Source of the DNA: Formosa haliotis
Lineage (GTDB): Bacteria; Bacteroidota; Bacteroidia; Flavobacteriales; Flavobacteriaceae
Assembly (NCBI RefSeq): GCF_001685485.1
Contig: NZ_BDEL01000001.1
Span: 4,241,802-4,305,801, forward strand
Length of the DNA stretch: 64,000 nt
Direction of reading: 5' to 3'
A program made the position numbers and the translations under genes. Positions 26,047 through 33,945 of the stretch are shown piece after piece. The notes under the pieces were generated by a model. That model worked only from the letters and a program-made list of their open reading frames with translations, had not been told where the DNA came from and did no database searches. Position 1 is the first letter of the stretch. Every line of letters begins with the position of its first letter.

Positions 26047-27825
26047 CTAAGATTTCTCTGGACGATAAATAGATTCTATTAACGGTCTGTAAATTTCTTT
26101 TATAACTTTACGTTTTAATTTTAACGTAGGAGTAAGGTGACCTGCTTCAATAGACCAAGTTTCGGGTGTAATTTTAAACACTTTAATTTGTTCCCATTTA
26201 CCAAAATGAGTGTTCGAATAATCGACCTCTTTTTGGATTCTGTCTAATAAACGTTCGTCTTTTATTAATTCGGCAGTGCTATTAAATGCTATATCGTGAC
26301 GTTTAGCCCATTCCTTTATAAATTCGAAATTCGGTTGAATTAAAGCTGCTGGCATTTTTTCTCCTTCACCAATAACTATAACTTGTTCTATAAAGCGCGA
26401 TTGTTTTAATTGGTTTTCAACAACGGCAGGAGCGATATATTTACCACCACTAGTTTTAAAGATTTCTTTTTTACGATCGGTTATTTTAAGGAAACCGTCT
26501 TCGTTTAATTCTCCAATATCACCGGTATGGAAATAGTCGCCAGTCATGACTTCAGCAGTTTTTGCTTCATCTTTATAATAGCCTAACATAACATTCGGAC
26601 CTTTTACTAGAATTTCGCCATCCTCGGCTATTTTAACTTCTACTTTGTCTATTAGTTTACCTACGGTTCCTATTTGGAATCCATGGTTTCTCTGGTCGTT
26701 TACAGAAATCACTGGAGAGGTTTCGGTTAAACCATAACCTTCCATGATAGGCATTCCGGCGGCAGCAAATGTTCGGGTTAAGCGCGTTTGTAAAGGCGCA
26801 CTCCCAGAAACCATTAATTCAATATTCCCTCCTAAAGCTTCATGCCATTTACAAAAAATAAGTTTTCTAGCCAGACTTAATTGTTTTTCGTACCACCAGC
26901 CATTTTTGCCATAAGGTTCGTACTTTAACCCAAGATCTATAGCCCAGAAAAATAAGGCTTTCTTTATACCCGTTAATTCACCTCCCTTGGCTACAATTTT
27001 GTCGTACACTTTCTCATAAAGTCGTGGTACGGCAGACATGACATGCGGATGAACTTCCTTGAGGTTATCGCTCATTTTGTCTATAGATTCTGCAAAATAA
27101 ATTTCTACACCACAATATTGGTATAAATACAATAGCATACGTTCAAAAACGTGACAAATAGGTAAGAAGCTTAAAGCGCGAGATGCTCCCTTATTAAAAG
27201 GTACTCGACTTTCGCTAGCTAATACATTAGATACGATGTTGTCGTGCGAAAGCATAACACCTTTGGGCGTACCTGTTGTTCCCGAAGTATAAATTAAGGT
27301 AGCTAAATCGTTAGGTTTAACATTAGCCTTTCTGGCTTCAACCTCATTTTGGTTAGAAGGATCTGCACCTAAAGCTAGGATGTCTTTCCAGCTGTTTTCA
27401 TTTTTAATATCGTCGAAAGTATAAACACCTTTTAAAAGTGTGTTCGCTTTAATTTTATTTAACTTTTCGAGGACTTCAATGTCTGAAACTACACAGTAGG
27501 TCGCTTCAGAATGGTTTAAAATGTATTCGTAATCGGTTTCAGAAATAGTAGGGTAGATGGGTACATTTTGAGCTCCCACTTGAAGCACACCAACATCGAG
27601 CACATTCCATTCTGTTCGGTTTGTTGAAGAGATTACAGCTATTTTATCGTTTGGTTGCACGCCAAGACGAAGCAATCCACGGCTTATAGCATTGGCTTGG
27701 TCTACATATTCTTTTGTAGATAAGGAAATCCAGGTGTCTCCGTATTTCGTTGTTAAGCTCTTGCTTAGGTTGTATTTTTCTAGTTGATAATACGGAAAGT
27801 CAAATAGTCGGGTTATGTTTGTCAT
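26047..27825 (-). CDS. Long-chain fatty acid--CoA ligase (AMP-binding)
   Basis: The 592-residue enzyme contains the AMP-binding signature LIYTSGTTGTPKGVMLSHDN (about residues 168-187). It also has SFLPICHVFERML, MEGYGLTETSPVIS, the adenylate-binding TGDIGELNEDGFLKITDRKKE, and the C-terminal lysine region LTPTLKLKRKVI. It activates fatty acids to acyl-CoA at the cost of ATP, feeding the beta-oxidation operon 2 kb away. It has no signal peptide and is probably cytoplasmic or peripheral at the inner membrane. Confidence 0.94.
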   Translation of the reverse strand: MTNITRLFDFPYYQLEKYNLSKSLTTKYGDTWISLSTKEYVDQANAISRGLLRLGVQPNDKIAVISSTNRTEWNVLDVGVLQVGAQNVPIYPTISETDYEYILNHSEATYCVVSDIEVLEKLNKIKANTLLKGVYTFDDIKNENSWKDILALGADPSNQNEVEARKANVKPNDLATLIYTSGTTGTPKGVMLSHDNIVSNVLASESRVPFNKGASRALSFLPICHVFERMLLYLYQYCGVEIYFAESIDKMSDNLKEVHPHVMSAVPRLYEKVYDKIVAKGGELTGIKKALFFWAIDLGLKYEPYGKNGWWYEKQLSLARKLIFCKWHEALGGNIELMVSGSAPLQTRLTRTFAAAGMPIMEGYGLTETSPVISVNDQRNHGFQIGTVGKLIDKVEVKIAEDGEILVKGPNVMLGYYKDEAKTAEVMTGDYFHTGDIGELNEDGFLKITDRKKEIFKTSGGKYIAPAVVENQLKQSRFIEQVIVIGEGEKMPAALIQPNFEFIKEWAKRHDIAFNSTAELIKDERLLDRIQKEVDYSNTHFGKWEQIKVFKITPETWSIEAGHLTPTLKLKRKVIKEIYRPLIESIYRPEKS

Positions 27826-28002
27826 GTAAGAGTGATATCAGTCATGCAAAATATAAAATTTATGTTTAGATTACAAATAATTAAATTTTATAGACTGATA
27901 AGGTTTTAGATTGATGATATTATTCTTAAAATTAAATATAATTGTGAATTTATTATTTTTTAATAAAACACAAACTTTTTTAACGAAAAAATAACGACAA
28001 AA

Positions 28003-28032
28003 AAAAAGACTGTCAATTTAGACAGTCTTTTT
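28003..28032 (-). terminator. Rho-independent terminator
   Basis: AAAAAGACTGTC (28003-28014) pairs with GACAGTCTTTTT (28021-28032) around a 6-base loop. It lies just after the stop codon of the carboxypeptidase-regulatory-like gene. Being symmetric, it could also act in the other direction. Confidence 0.8.
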
Positions 28033-28041
28033 AGTGTTTTT

Positions 28042-28815
28042 TTATGATTTACTTCGTCCCCGACTCAGTACCTTATACTCTTCGTAGCAACCGCTAATCG
28101 CATCTAGAATTTGCAAATCGTTGGCCGATTTTATAAAGTCTTTCGAGTAGTTACATTGCCGTACAATTTCGTCTAAATCTAAACGGTCTACTTGAAGCAG
28201 TACCGTTAGCATTTCGCGATCGAATCTTGAAGCTAATAAATTTCGAATTTCATCATCCTGTTTCATTTGCTTTAATTTCTTCATCTCTTGCGGTTTTTTT
28301 CCGAAGACATTATACAAGAAATCTGCAGGGTTAAAAATAGAACTTAAAATTTTGTTTACACCACCAGAGCCTCTACCAGCTTCGTATCCGTTTTGCAATC
28401 CAGAGATACTGTATTGGTAGTTGTTATTTATAGGCACTTGTTTAATGTCGACCTCTAAATAACCTGTTAATCTAAACTGGTTTACAACAACTTCTTCTAA
28501 GGCTAAAGCCAATTCTGTAAGTGCTATAGTTGAACTTCCAAACTTTATCCAGTCGTTAGTAACCTTAACTTTTATAGATTTAAATCCTAAATAAGACAGG
28601 TGAAGCGTATCGTTTACTTTTGCCGAAATTTCAAACTCTCCTTCTAAATTAGTCGTACTACCTTTAACCTGGTTAATGTTTACAATATTTACACCTTCTA
28701 AAGGCTCGTCGTTAGAACCATTAATAATTACCCCACTTACCGATGTATTGTCTTCTTGCGAAAAGGCTACAGTAGTTGATAGGAGTAAAGTTAAAAGGAA
28801 GACTATATATTTCAT
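28042..28815 (-). CDS. Exported carboxypeptidase-regulatory-like domain protein
   Basis: The ATG at 28815 is chosen because MKYIVFLLTLLLSTTVAFSQ is a clean signal peptide; an ATG six codons upstream is possible. A CarboxypepD_reg-like beta-sandwich follows (about residues 25-100; VSGVIINGSNDEPLEGVNIVN, TNLEGEFEISAKVNDTLHLSYLGF). This is the module found at the start of TonB-dependent receptors, but here no barrel follows. The rest (about 110-257) is helical and unassigned. It is probably periplasmic or surface attached. The ligand is unknown. Confidence 0.8.
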   Translation of the reverse strand: MKYIVFLLTLLLSTTVAFSQEDNTSVSGVIINGSNDEPLEGVNIVNINQVKGSTTNLEGEFEISAKVNDTLHLSYLGFKSIKVKVTNDWIKFGSSTIALTELALALEEVVVNQFRLTGYLEVDIKQVPINNNYQYSISGLQNGYEAGRGSGGVNKILSSIFNPADFLYNVFGKKPQEMKKLKQMKQDDEIRNLLASRFDREMLTVLLQVDRLDLDEIVRQCNYSKDFIKSANDLQILDAISGCYEEYKVLSRGRSKS

Positions 28816-28900
28816 TATAATTTTATTAGGCATAAAAATAGCAAACTAAATGACATTTTATAGCAGGACTGTTTCTTTTGACTAAAAATTAACAAATTTA

Positions 28901-30736
28901 TTAGCGTCTAGAACGTCTTGGTCTTGAAGATGAGCTAGAAGCAGATTCTCCTCTTTTTTCCGATTTAAAATCAGAATTTGAAGAAGAACGTCTTCTTTCA
29001 CTTCTATTGCCATCTCCACCAGATTTAGAGCGTCTGTCACCTCGGAATCCTCCAGAAGACTCTCTTCTGTCACGACCACCGCCGCCGCCAGAACGACGTC
29101 CGCCACGACCTCTGTTTCTGTCACGACCACCGCCACCTTTGTTTTCTGTTTCTTCAACATTAACAAAACGTCCGTTGTGTTTAAAGTCTGTAAAGAATTC
29201 TAATACTTTAGGAGCAATTTCTTTTTCGGTATTAAAGAAAGAAAAACTTTCTTTAACATCTACTTTAAAGACATCGTCACGACCTAATTCAAGAATTTCT
29301 TTTAAGAAATCTTTTAGTTTCATCCAATCGTAACCATCACGAGAACCAACGTTAATAAAGAAACGTGCTGCATTGTCGTTGCTTACGTGTTCTCTTGTAG
29401 ATCCTGCAGATTCTGCTACGTTTAAATTTTTAGACTTTTGGTAGTAGTTAAAGAAACGCGTAAATTCTACAGAGAAAAATTTCTGAATTAATTCTTCTTT
29501 AGATGTATCTTCAAACATGGTGTTGATGCTCTCTAAATACTTATCAATTTCTGGATTAATTTCTGTATTATGAATTTTATTGGCTAGCGACATTAATTGA
29601 ACTTCACAAATTTCGATTCCGTTAGGAATGTCTTTTTTAATAAAATCCTTTTTTATAATACGCTCTATGCTTTTAATTTTTCTAACTTCACTTTTAGAAA
29701 CGATTACCATAGAAACACCTGTTTTACCAGCTCTACCGGTACGTCCAGAACGGTGGGTGTAGGTTTCAATTTCATCTGGTAATTGGTAGTTTATTACGTG
29801 TGTAATATCGTCTACATCAATTCCACGAGCAGCTACATCTGTAGCAACTAACATTTGAATTTGTTTGTTTCTAAAAGATTTCATCACTAAATCACGTTGG
29901 TTCTGACTTAAATCCCCGTGAAGTGCTCCTGCATTGTATCCGTCTTCAATAAGTTGTTCTGCTACTTTTTGTGTATCGCGTTTCGTTCTACAGAAAATTA
30001 CAGAAAAGATATCTGGATTGGCATCAGATAAACGTTTAAGGGCTTGGTAACGATCTCTAGAATTTACTAAATAATATTCGTGAGAAACTTGAGAGCTTCC
30101 TTCGTTTTTATTTCCTACAGTTATTTCTGTAGGGCTATGCATGAATTTTTTTGCAATATTAGCAACCTCTTTAGGCATGGTTGCAGAAAATAACCAGGTG
30201 TTTTTATCTTTTGGTGTATGCGATAAAATATCTGTAATATCTTCATAGAATCCCATATTAAGCATTTCGTCTGCTTCGTCAAGAACGCTGTATTGAATTT
30301 TAGAAATATCAACCATATTACGGCTAATCATATCTTTCATTCTACCAGGTGTAGCAACAATAATTTGTGCTCCTCGTTTTACCTCTCTAGCTTGATCTTG
30401 AATACTAGATCCTCCATAAATAGCTACAACATTTAAGCCTTTACAGTATTTACCGTAAGCCTTAAGTTCGTTTGTAATTTGTAAACAAAGCTCACGAGTA
30501 GGCGATAAAATTAAACCTTGGGTTGTTCTGCTATCGATATCAATTTTTTGAAGCATAGGAAAACCAAAAGCAGCCGTTTTACCGGTTCCGGTTTGTGCTA
30601 ATGCTACTAAATCTATTTCACTTTCTAATAATAATGGGATGGATTTGTCTTGTACTTCACTTGGGGTTTCAAAGCCCATATCGGTGATAGCACGCAATAG
30701 GTCGTCATTAAGACCTAAATCTTGGAATGTGTTCAT
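28901..30736 (-). CDS. DEAD-box RNA helicase with DbpA-like domain and RG-rich tail
   Basis: The 611-residue helicase has a Q-motif region (FQDLGLNDDLLRAITDMGFETPSEVQ), AQTGTGKTAAFG (motif I), PTRELCLQ, the DEAD box (VLDEADEML), SATMP, ATDVAARGIDVDDI and HRSGRTGRAGKTG. A DbpA-like RNA-binding domain (about 455-525) and a Gly/Arg/Ser-rich tail (about 530-611) follow. CsdA/DeaD-type enzymes remodel rRNA and mRNA, often in the cold. The tail is locally G+C-rich and repetitive, so its other frames also stay open; those are not genes. The 5' leader carries a predicted pseudoknot. Confidence 0.94.
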   Translation of the reverse strand: MNTFQDLGLNDDLLRAITDMGFETPSEVQDKSIPLLLESEIDLVALAQTGTGKTAAFGFPMLQKIDIDSRTTQGLILSPTRELCLQITNELKAYGKYCKGLNVVAIYGGSSIQDQAREVKRGAQIIVATPGRMKDMISRNMVDISKIQYSVLDEADEMLNMGFYEDITDILSHTPKDKNTWLFSATMPKEVANIAKKFMHSPTEITVGNKNEGSSQVSHEYYLVNSRDRYQALKRLSDANPDIFSVIFCRTKRDTQKVAEQLIEDGYNAGALHGDLSQNQRDLVMKSFRNKQIQMLVATDVAARGIDVDDITHVINYQLPDEIETYTHRSGRTGRAGKTGVSMVIVSKSEVRKIKSIERIIKKDFIKKDIPNGIEICEVQLMSLANKIHNTEINPEIDKYLESINTMFEDTSKEELIQKFFSVEFTRFFNYYQKSKNLNVAESAGSTREHVSNDNAARFFINVGSRDGYDWMKLKDFLKEILELGRDDVFKVDVKESFSFFNTEKEIAPKVLEFFTDFKHNGRFVNVEETENKGGGGRDRNRGRGGRRSGGGGGRDRRESSGGFRGDRRSKSGGDGNRSERRRSSSNSDFKSEKRGESASSSSSRPRRSRR

Positions 30737-30856
30737 TCTTGTAATAAGTATTCGATTAAAGTATGTAAGTGTTACATAAGAAGGGAATCGACATACTTAA
30801 CCTTAAACTTCCAAGTAACACATCCTCTCTCTGAGGAATTTCAAGCTGCAAAGGTA
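30737..30856 (-). promoter_or_regulatory. Promoter and structured leader of the DEAD-box helicase gene
   Basis: TACCTTTG on the minus strand (30856-30849) is a good -7 box, giving a leader of about 105 bases. In the RNA direction the leader contains a hairpin, TCCTC/GAGGA (30837-30823). Two interleaved stems follow: GTGTTAC (30821-30815) with GTAACAC (30775-30769), and AAGTATGT (30798-30791) with ACATACTT (30766-30759). Both pairs are perfect and their order is A-B-A'-B', the arrangement of an H-type pseudoknot. It ends 22 bases before the start codon, where it could influence translation. Confidence 0.55.
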
Positions 30857-30919
30857 GTCATTTATTTGGTATAAACTAATTTGTTTAATTTATTGTGTTT
30901 CAGTTAATTAATTTATAAA

Positions 30920-31495
30920 TTATAAAGTGTTTAAATAATCTACCAATAAGGCAACTGCTTTTCCCCGATGACCGATAGTGTTTTTTTCTGTTAACGACAT
31001 TTCTGCAAACGTGTTTTTTAATCCTTGTGGTCTAAAAATCGGGTCGTAGCCAAAGCCATCTGTACCGTGTTGGGCTTTGGTTATTTCTCCTTCGCAAATT
31101 CCCGTAAAAGTGTCTAACTTGTTATTTAAGGTTAAAGCTATTACGGTTTTAAATTGAGCGTCTCTATTGGAAGAACTGCCCAAATCTTGCAAAAGTTTTG
31201 TCATATTATCGGTAGCATCTCGTTGCGGTCCCGCATAACGTGCAGAATAAACACCCGGAGCGCCGTTTAAAGCATCTACCTCTAAACCTGTATCATCTGC
31301 AAAACAATCGAAACCATAATTGTCTTTAACGTAGTTGGCCTTTTGAATGGCATTACCCTCAATCGTATCTTGGGTTTCTGGAATATCTTCTAAACAATTA
31401 ATATCGGTTAAACTTAAAAGGTTAATATGGCTAGGGATTAAGGCTTGAACCTCTCTTATTTTATTGGCGTTATTGGTGGCAAATACAAGTTTCAT
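30920..31495 (-). CDS. rdgB: RdgB/HAM1 non-canonical purine NTP pyrophosphatase
   Basis: The 191-residue cytoplasmic enzyme has the family signature motifs: KLVFATNNANKIREVQAL at the start, CFADDTGLEVDALNGAPGVYSARYAG, DGFGYDPIF and HRGKAVALL near the end. It hydrolyses dITP, dXTP and related nucleotides to monophosphates, keeping them out of DNA. A CAAAAATA sequence at 31522-31529 gives a minus-strand -7 box (TATTTTTG) with a short leader. Confidence 0.95.
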   Translation of the reverse strand: MKLVFATNNANKIREVQALIPSHINLLSLTDINCLEDIPETQDTIEGNAIQKANYVKDNYGFDCFADDTGLEVDALNGAPGVYSARYAGPQRDATDNMTKLLQDLGSSSNRDAQFKTVIALTLNNKLDTFTGICEGEITKAQHGTDGFGYDPIFRPQGLKNTFAEMSLTEKNTIGHRGKAVALLVDYLNTL

Positions 31496-31521
31496 ATCTT
31501 TAAATTAGAGTTAAAGAGAGG

Positions 31522-31529
31522 CAAAAATA
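31522..31529 (-). promoter_or_regulatory. Candidate -7 box of rdgB
   Basis: TATTTTTG on the minus strand matches TAnnTTTG, 27 bases before the rdgB ATG. Confidence 0.35.
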
Positions 31530-31712
31530 AGGTTTTAAACCGAGATATTTAAAGTCTTGTTAATTCATTGTCGAGTTGTATTTTTAAACAATATTTAATT
31601 AATGTTTTGGTTTTTAGTTAAATAGGTAAAAGTATCGAGATAACAACGTTTTTTATTGATAATTTCACATTTATTTATGATGAAAAATATATGAATCCAT
31701 CGCGTTTATTTT

Positions 31713-31720
31713 TAAATTTG
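31713..31720 (+). promoter_or_regulatory. Candidate -7 box of hpf
   Basis: TAAATTTG matches TAnnTTTG and lies 26 bases before the hpf ATG at 31746. Confidence 0.35.
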
Positions 31721-31745
31721 ATTGTGAACATTAAAACACTTTTAT

Positions 31746-32045
31746 ATGACAATTAATATTCAATACATCCACATGTCTACAAGTGAGGCTATGGATATTC
31801 ACGTTACTGAAAAACTTAATAAATTAGCTTTAAAATACGATTGGATCATTTCTGCTGAAGTTACTTTTGAACATATCCAAAAAGAAAAGGAAGAGGGGAA
31901 AATTTGTAAAATTGAATTGAGTGCTCCGGGGCCAAGAATTTTCGCATCTTCTCACGAGAGAACCTACGAATTGGCTGTGAAAAACACTATAAACGACTTA
32001 GAAATTCAGCTTAAAAAACGCAAGCATACGTTTGCCCATTCTTAA
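31746..32045 (+). CDS. hpf: Ribosome hibernation promoting factor (HPF/RaiA family, short form)
   Basis: The 99-residue protein is a single sigma-54-modulation/RaiA-type domain (MTINIQYIHMSTSEAMDIHVTEKLNKLALKY, SAEVTFEHIQKEKEEGK, ERTYELAVKNTINDLEIQLKKRK). It binds the 30S subunit decoding region in stationary phase. The long C-terminal dimerisation domain is absent, so it is the short type. A strong terminator follows, so it is probably monocistronic. Confidence 0.9.
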   Translation: MTINIQYIHMSTSEAMDIHVTEKLNKLALKYDWIISAEVTFEHIQKEKEEGKICKIELSAPGPRIFASSHERTYELAVKNTINDLEIQLKKRKHTFAHS

Positions 32046-32113
32046 TATAAAGTATCAATAGAAGTAATGCATAACTGTATTTTTTCTATTCAATTATAAA
32101 TAATAAATATTTT

Positions 32114-32153
32114 AACAAAGTCGAAATCTTAATAACAAGATTTCGACTTTGTT
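32114..32153 (+). terminator. Strong terminator after hpf
   Basis: A perfect 17-base stem, AACAAAGTCGAAATCTT (32114-32130) with 32137-32153, loop AATAAC, is followed by a T-rich tract. The remaining gap to 32391 shows no gene or clear motif. Confidence 0.85.
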
Positions 32154-32391
32154 GTTTTAGGCGATATCCTTAGCTAAAATATGGTATGCAGTTAGATAAA
32201 TTCCTGCCGAAACGTATTCCAAATGTTCTTCTTTATAAGTGTTTTGTGCTTCGGAAACGTGCTGTTTTTTCTACAATATTTATCAATACCTAGCGCTTTT
32301 TAATTTACAATTGTTTTGTGTAATAATTAATGTATTTTTATTCCATCGATAAACACATTAAAAAGGTGTTTAAACAAAGTGATTTATATTC

Positions 32392-33387
32392 ATGATTAAA
32401 AGAATCTACATGCTAGTGCTCGTGTTATTTGTAGCGATACCAGCCCAATCTCAAATTTTAAAAGAATTAGATACACTTGACGTTGTTAAGTTAGTTGATG
32501 AGCTCTTTATAGATCACGATATAGATAATTATGCTATTAGGGTATTTTCTAATTATAAGTATAAAAATTTTAAGTTAAGTAACGAAGATTCTAAAGTACG
32601 TTACATTCCAAGAAATAGATTTGGAGTTGGATTTGGTTTTTCTAGCCGTAAAGTATTAATTGATATAGCTTTTAACATTAAGGGAGACTCTGAAGATTAT
32701 ACGAGGCGTTTCGATATGCAAGGGACTACAATTGTAGGTAAGAAAAACTATGTCAATTTTTATGTGCAAACCTATCGCGGTTTCGATGCTAAGACCAATT
32801 ATGGCGAACCCACTGTGTTTAGAGACGATGTGAGGTCTGTTACAATTGGAGCGAATGTACTTCACACCATACCCGAAATAGAATTTTCGTTTTCGCTATT
32901 GAAAGCAGGATTAGACGATTTGGAAAAAAAGTTTTACATCTCGGGTGGCTTTGGTGCATTTTGGTTTTACGATTATTTTTCGGCAGACGGCGATGTGTTA
33001 CCAGATAACAGTGATGCTTTTTTTAATGATGAAGCTCATATAAAAAGGTATAACAGTACAGCTGTGGGTATGCTGGGGGGCGTCTTGTCGGTATTTAAAT
33101 TGCCTTATAACTTAATCGGGTCTTGTAACCTAATGCCCGGGGTTGGCTTAATGTATAAACATGTTACCTTACAAGATGATACCTATAGACCTTCGAAGCC
33201 TTTTATTTATAAGTTAGATTATAGTGTTGCTATTGGGTATAATGTAGAACGTTATTATATCAGTTTAATTTATGGTGGTGGGATGTATACCACGAGTTTG
33301 AATTTCGATAATTTATATAGGTTCGATCTTACCAAGGCCAAAATAGCATTTGGATATAAATTAGGAAATAGGAATAAACATAAATAA
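32392..33387 (+). CDS. DUF4421-like outer-membrane beta-barrel protein
   Basis: The 331-residue protein has a signal peptide (MIKRIYMLVLVLFVAIPAQSQ). Alternating amphipathic strands (RFGVGFGFSSRKVLIDIAF, NYVNFYVQTYRG, FYISGGFGAFWFYDYF, YKLDYSVAIGYNVERYYISLIYGGG) and a final IAFGYKLG strand suggest an outer-membrane barrel. The length and pattern resemble DUF4421 proteins of Bacteroidota. Its function is unknown. It is convergent with rlmH. Confidence 0.7.
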   Translation: MIKRIYMLVLVLFVAIPAQSQILKELDTLDVVKLVDELFIDHDIDNYAIRVFSNYKYKNFKLSNEDSKVRYIPRNRFGVGFGFSSRKVLIDIAFNIKGDSEDYTRRFDMQGTTIVGKKNYVNFYVQTYRGFDAKTNYGEPTVFRDDVRSVTIGANVLHTIPEIEFSFSLLKAGLDDLEKKFYISGGFGAFWFYDYFSADGDVLPDNSDAFFNDEAHIKRYNSTAVGMLGGVLSVFKLPYNLIGSCNLMPGVGLMYKHVTLQDDTYRPSKPFIYKLDYSVAIGYNVERYYISLIYGGGMYTTSLNFDNLYRFDLTKAKIAFGYKLGNRNKHK

Positions 33388-33422
33388 TAGCGTAATAATT
33401 TCGAATACTCGGATTCTAAAAA

Positions 33423-33896
33423 TTACCTGTGGTGATAGGGTTCGTTTTTTAATATTGTAAATCCGCGATACAATTGTTCTATAATGAACAAGCGTATCAT
33501 TTGATGCGAAAACGTCATTTTTGATAGTGAAATTTTTCCTTGAGCTTTTGCATACACCTCTGAAGAAAAGCCATACGGTCCGCCAATTACAAAAACCAAT
33601 TGTTTTATTCCAGAATTCATATGTTTCTGAAGATAATTAGAAAACCCGACAGAATCCATTTGTTTACCGTTTTCGTCTAGTAATATAAGTACATCGTTCG
33701 GATTCAATTTAGCAAGGATGAGTTCGCCTTCCTTTTGTTTTTGCTGATCTTCACTTAAGTTTTTAACCTTTTTTAAATCTGGAATAATTTCAAATTCAAA
33801 CTTTATATAAAACCCTAAACGCTTTTGGTAATCGTCAATTAAACCTTGTAAAAGTTTATTATCTGTTTTTCCAATTGCCAATAATTTAATCGTCAT
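33423..33896 (-). CDS. rlmH: 23S rRNA (pseudouridine-1915 N3) methyltransferase RlmH
   Basis: The 157-residue SPOUT methyltransferase has MTIKLLAIGKTDNKLL at the start, LILLDENGKQMDS, the SAM-binding knot region FVIGGPYGFSSEVY, and the family-ending IEQLYRGFTILKNEPYHH. It methylates pseudouridine 1915 in helix 69 of 23S rRNA on 70S ribosomes. It lies 49 bases downstream of the E1 gene on the same strand. Confidence 0.96.
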   Translation of the reverse strand: MTIKLLAIGKTDNKLLQGLIDDYQKRLGFYIKFEFEIIPDLKKVKNLSEDQQKQKEGELILAKLNPNDVLILLDENGKQMDSVGFSNYLQKHMNSGIKQLVFVIGGPYGFSSEVYAKAQGKISLSKMTFSHQMIRLFIIEQLYRGFTILKNEPYHHR

Positions 33897-33945
33897 AAGT
33901 TCTTATATAGAGGAAATTAAAACACTGTCTAAGCTTATTAAAAGA

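Noticed and set aside
28882..29333. Open frames on both strands over the end of the helicase gene
   Set aside because: They are by-products of the G+C-rich Gly/Arg/Ser tail of the helicase; the helicase frame itself is continuous and conserved.
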